A stretch of DNA of 64,000 nucleotides, taken from contig CAYYPH010000019.1 of assembly GCA_964473485.1 (NCBI GenBank), positions 15,522 through 79,521 of the forward strand, read 5' to 3'. This document shows, piece after piece, positions 61,315-64,000 of this stretch (positions are counted from its first letter, which is position 1; each line of letters opens with the position of its first letter). A model generated the notes under the pieces. That model saw only the letters and a program-made list of their open reading frames with translations. It was not told the DNA's origin and did not search any database. Source of the stretch: CAIVAT01 sp964473485. Lineage in GTDB: Bacteria > Bacteroidota > Bacteroidia > Bacteroidales > FEN-979. The position numbers and the translations under genes were made by a program.

Positions 61315-64000
61315 GTGAAACCAATATTGTTTATTCTGTTTACCTTCTGCTCTTCGTTGACATGTGGCCAAGGCGAATGGAATAATTGGTATTTTTCAAC
61401 AAATACAGGAATTGTGTTTACTGCCGGCATGCCGCTTCCGGCTCCCCCTAATCCGTTGTCATGTACATCCGGAAGCCTGACAGCAAGCATTTCTGATTCC
61501 CTGGGAAATTTTTTGTTTTATTCAAACGGGCTGGCAGTTTATAACAAGAATTATGAAATAATGCCAAATAGTGGGGGAAATTTCGCTATCAGCGGTAATC
61601 AGCCCGCGATTGCATTTCCAATGATACAACAGCCCAATAAGTTTTACCTCTTTACAGTAATGATAAGTAGTTGGCCATGGATCAATGGATTGACCTATTC
61701 TGTTATTGACATGGGATTGAATGGAGGTCTCGGTGATGTCGTTTCTGGCATGAAAAACCTACCCATGCTTCTTGGTGACAGCGTGGTATCACAACTTACT
61801 GCAATTCGTCATCACAACAACCAAGATGTCTGGGTTGTGGCAAGGCGAAGTAGTAATCCAAGTGTTTATTTGGCTTACCATGTAAGTGCTTCTGGCATCG
61901 CTGCCCCGGTGATAAGCCCCTCAAGTCTTTCATCAGGTTATACATGGCTATATGATGGACATCTCAGGATATCGCCAGATGGGGCCCGACTGGTTTGTTC
62001 CAGCCTACTGACGGAGTATTGTACATTTGATGATGAAACCGGGGTTGTTACACCATTATTCACATTCACGCTAAATCCGAACGTGGATACCCGGGCACAT
62101 GGCGCTGAATTTTCGGTCGATTCAAAAAAGCTCTATCTTTCAGAAACATACTTTGATCTTGTCAACCCTCACCTGGTTTATCAGTTTGACGCTACAAAGA
62201 CCGATTCGATGCAGTTTATTCAGAGCAAAACCGTTGTAGGCTCCCAGGCTGGGTATTCGATGCAAATGGGCCCGGATGGAAAAATATACATTAATCATTA
62301 TGTGTTCTCCGACTCGCTGGCAGTCATCAATAATCCTTCTTCGCCTGGAACATCCTGTAATTTTCAGGCAGGGGCCGTTAAACTTAATGGAAATGCCAAT
62401 GGAGGTTCACTGTCTACCTTTTTTCAGAAATATAATGTTTACATTCATCATGTGGACCAGTGTCCCGGAGACACAGTTTATTTTACAGCCACAATCTGGC
62501 CTCACGCCGATAGCATTCACTGGGACTTTGGAGATCCCGCATCAGGAGATCTAAATACGTCGAATCTGCCATCACCCTGGCACCAATATGCATATTCAGG
62601 AACTTATACTGTTACCCTTATTGTCCGTCATGAAGATAACAGGTTTGATACAGCCTGGAAATCGGTCAATATATTCATGGCGCCAATGGTTACCCTTGGC
62701 CCCGACACGGTTCTTTGCACCGGCCAGAGCATCCTGTTCGATGCCGGTTCCTGCACCGGCTGCACTTACCAGTGGGCGAACCTGGCCACCGGGCAGATGA
62801 ACATCGGAACAGGTCAGACATACACGGCAACAACCGAAGGGATCTACAGGGCCACCGTAACCGGTCCGAACGGTTGCAAGGGTAGGGACACGGTGACGGT
62901 GACCTTAGGCCAGCCGGTCATCATCGGAATAACCATCGCGGCCACCTCGACAGAAGTATGCGAGGGTACGCCGGTCACCTTTACCGCCACGGCGGTCAAT
63001 GGCGGATCTAACCCCATCTACCGGTGGAAGGTAAACGGCGCTAACCAGTTCACCGGTTCACCCGTTTACACCTACAACCCGTCAAACGGGGATGTCGTGA
63101 CCTGCGAACTGACCTCCTCCTTATCTTCCTGCATCTCCGCAAACCCTGTTACATCGAACGTCCTCACCATGACGGTGAACCCGATACTGCCGGTCAGTGT
63201 TTCGGTTACGGCCTCGGCAATCCAGGTCTGCGAAGGAATCCCGGTAACGTTCACCGCCATCCCCGTCAATGGAGGCGCAACGCCCTCCTTTTCATGGTTT
63301 GTGAACGGCGCTAACCTGTTCACCGGTTCACCCGTTTTCACCTACACCCCCACCAACGGCGACCAGATTATCGTCAATTGTACATCGTCAATCGTAAATT
63401 GCGTAGCATTCAATCCCGCCACCTCTACACCCATCACCATGGTGGTCAACCCCAATCTCACCCTCTCCGTCACGGTCACCCCGTCATCCAACCCGTTCTG
63501 CCAGGGGGAACCGGTGACATTTACAGGGGCCGCCAATTATGGCGGCCCTACGCCGTTGTGGCAATGGTTTGTCAATGGCGTTAACCTGTTCACCGGTTCA
63601 CCCGTTTACACATATTTCCCCAACAACGGCGATATTGTAATTGTCAATTGTCAATCGTCAATTGTCAATTGCATTTCCAACAATCCCGCTGCCTCTGCTC
63701 CCGTGACGATGGTGGTCAACACAGGCCTCCCTGCCGGGGTGACCATCACCGCCTCCGACAATCCTTTCTGCCCGGGCGAACCGGTGACATTTACCGCGGC
63801 CGCCAATAATGGCGGCCCAACGCCGTCGTTTCAATGGTTTGTGAACGGCGTTAACCAGTTCACCGGTTCACCCGTTTACACGTTCACCCCACAGGCCGGC
63901 GACTCCATCCGCTGCATCATGACCTCCAACCTAAGCTGCGTTACAGGCAACCCGGCATCCTCCAATAAGATCATCATGGCCGAAAAGATCAAACCCAACG
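61315..64000 (+). CDS. Large secreted adhesin with propeller, PKD and Ig-like repeats (3' truncated by window edge)
   Basis: The GTG at 61315 opens a frame without stop to the window end (895 codons). Signal peptide MKPILFILFTFCSSLTCGQ. Residues about 20-375 look like a beta-propeller (SDSLGNFLFYSNGLAVYNK, LRISPDGARLVCSS, GYSMQMGPDGKIYINHY), the N-terminal type often found on Bacteroidota gliding/adhesion proteins. A PKD domain follows (SIHWDFGDPASGD, YAYSGTYTVTLIV), then an LGPDTVLCTGQSI unit and at least four VCEGxPV/NGAN-type Ig-like modules, the same family as in the gene at 55832. The C-terminus (FISUMP or sorting domain) lies outside. Confidence 0.88.
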   Translation, partial: MKPILFILFTFCSSLTCGQGEWNNWYFSTNTGIVFTAGMPLPAPPNPLSCTSGSLTASISDSLGNFLFYSNGLAVYNKNYEIMPNSGGNFAISGNQPAIAFPMIQQPNKFYLFTVMISSWPWINGLTYSVIDMGLNGGLGDVVSGMKNLPMLLGDSVVSQLTAIRHHNNQDVWVVARRSSNPSVYLAYHVSASGIAAPVISPSSLSSGYTWLYDGHLRISPDGARLVCSSLLTEYCTFDDETGVVTPLFTFTLNPNVDTRAHGAEFSVDSKKLYLSETYFDLVNPHLVYQFDATKTDSMQFIQSKTVVGSQAGYSMQMGPDGKIYINHYVFSDSLAVINNPSSPGTSCNFQAGAVKLNGNANGGSLSTFFQKYNVYIHHVDQCPGDTVYFTATIWPHADSIHWDFGDPASGDLNTSNLPSPWHQYAYSGTYTVTLIVRHEDNRFDTAWKSVNIFMAPMVTLGPDTVLCTGQSILFDAGSCTGCTYQWANLATGQMNIGTGQTYTATTEGIYRATVTGPNGCKGRDTVTVTLGQPVIIGITIAATSTEVCEGTPVTFTATAVNGGSNPIYRWKVNGANQFTGSPVYTYNPSNGDVVTCELTSSLSSCISANPVTSNVLTMTVNPILPVSVSVTASAIQVCEGIPVTFTAIPVNGGATPSFSWFVNGANLFTGSPVFTYTPTNGDQIIVNCTSSIVNCVAFNPATSTPITMVVNPNLTLSVTVTPSSNPFCQGEPVTFTGAANYGGPTPLWQWFVNGVNLFTGSPVYTYFPNNGDIVIVNCQSSIVNCISNNPAASAPVTMVVNTGLPAGVTITASDNPFCPGEPVTFTAAANNGGPTPSFQWFVNGVNQFTGSPVYTFTPQAGDSIRCIMTSNLSCVTGNPASSNKIIMAEKIKPN
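63024..63425 (+). repeat. 402-bp block identical to 58215-58616
   Basis: Second copy of the shared block, in the truncated adhesin gene. Edges are set by an A/G difference at 58214/63023 and by CTCAACTCC versus CTCTACACC after 58616/63425. Confidence 0.85.
63639..63672. repeat. (TTGTCAA)n repeat inside an Ig-like module
   Basis: TTGTCAATTGTCAATCGTCA-type sequence replaces the ancestral CELTSSLSSC strand-loop region; sister modules at 58561 and 63370 have a partly degraded version (VNCTSSIVNCV). Confidence 0.65.

Overview
The window comes from a member of the Bacteroidota, most likely an uncultured Bacteroidales-like lineage. The evidence is: type IX secretion (T9SS) C-terminal sorting tails on many secreted proteins, the phylum-specific promoter core (TTG, 19-21 nt, TAnnTTTG) upstream of many genes, an IPExxxVDY-family gene behind rnc, FISUMP (Fib_succ_major) domains, and a zinc-cluster PheS. 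No tRNA, rRNA, transposase, integrase or CRISPR array was seen.

Region 1 (1-21.7 kb) is a signalling and secretion cluster. It holds three paralogous sensor kinases (TM, PDZ-like domain, about eight further TM helices, GAF-like, HisKA_3/HATPase), two NarL/LuxR-type response regulators, and T9SS cargo: two 14-repeat YCF48-like propellers, a FISUMP protein, a GH43-like propeller, an M28 peptidase, a kelch-like protein and a subtilase. Six of these genes, including both regulators, share an upstream element (best form TACTACTTTTTGGTGAT) at a nearly fixed distance from the -7 box. I read this as a self-regulated regulon of secreted proteins.

Region 2 (21.9-51.6 kb) is housekeeping: radical SAM protein, class II ribonucleotide reductase, a TolB-like/outer-membrane-barrel protein, an MBL hydrolase-GT9-TatD operon, SRAP peptidase, acylphosphatase, rsmI with a two-component pair, pgi, purN, acpP-fabF-rnc, a phasin-like gene with a UbiB-type kinase, pheS, cyclophilin, tdk, dusB and a CPBP protease. 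A terminator-ended transcript that could be a small RNA lies just before pgi.

Region 3 (51.6-64 kb) is accessory. Broken FISUMP fragments alternate with two toxin-antitoxin-like modules (HepT/MntA and an AbiEii-type nucleotidyltransferase pair). They are followed by two large Ig-like-repeat adhesins, one carrying a frameshift and one cut by the window edge, each preceded by small secreted proteins. The adhesins share a 402-bp block that is identical by eye.

Across the window, intergenic DNA is filled with period-7/8 repeats assembled in a recurring block order. The same repeat families also sit inside coding sequences at loops and linkers (kinase ATPase domain, FISUMP loop, Ig modules, linkers before sorting domains), mostly in frame. 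This repeat system, its coding invasions, the shared promoter element, and the FISUMP cassette/TA array are the main unusual observations.
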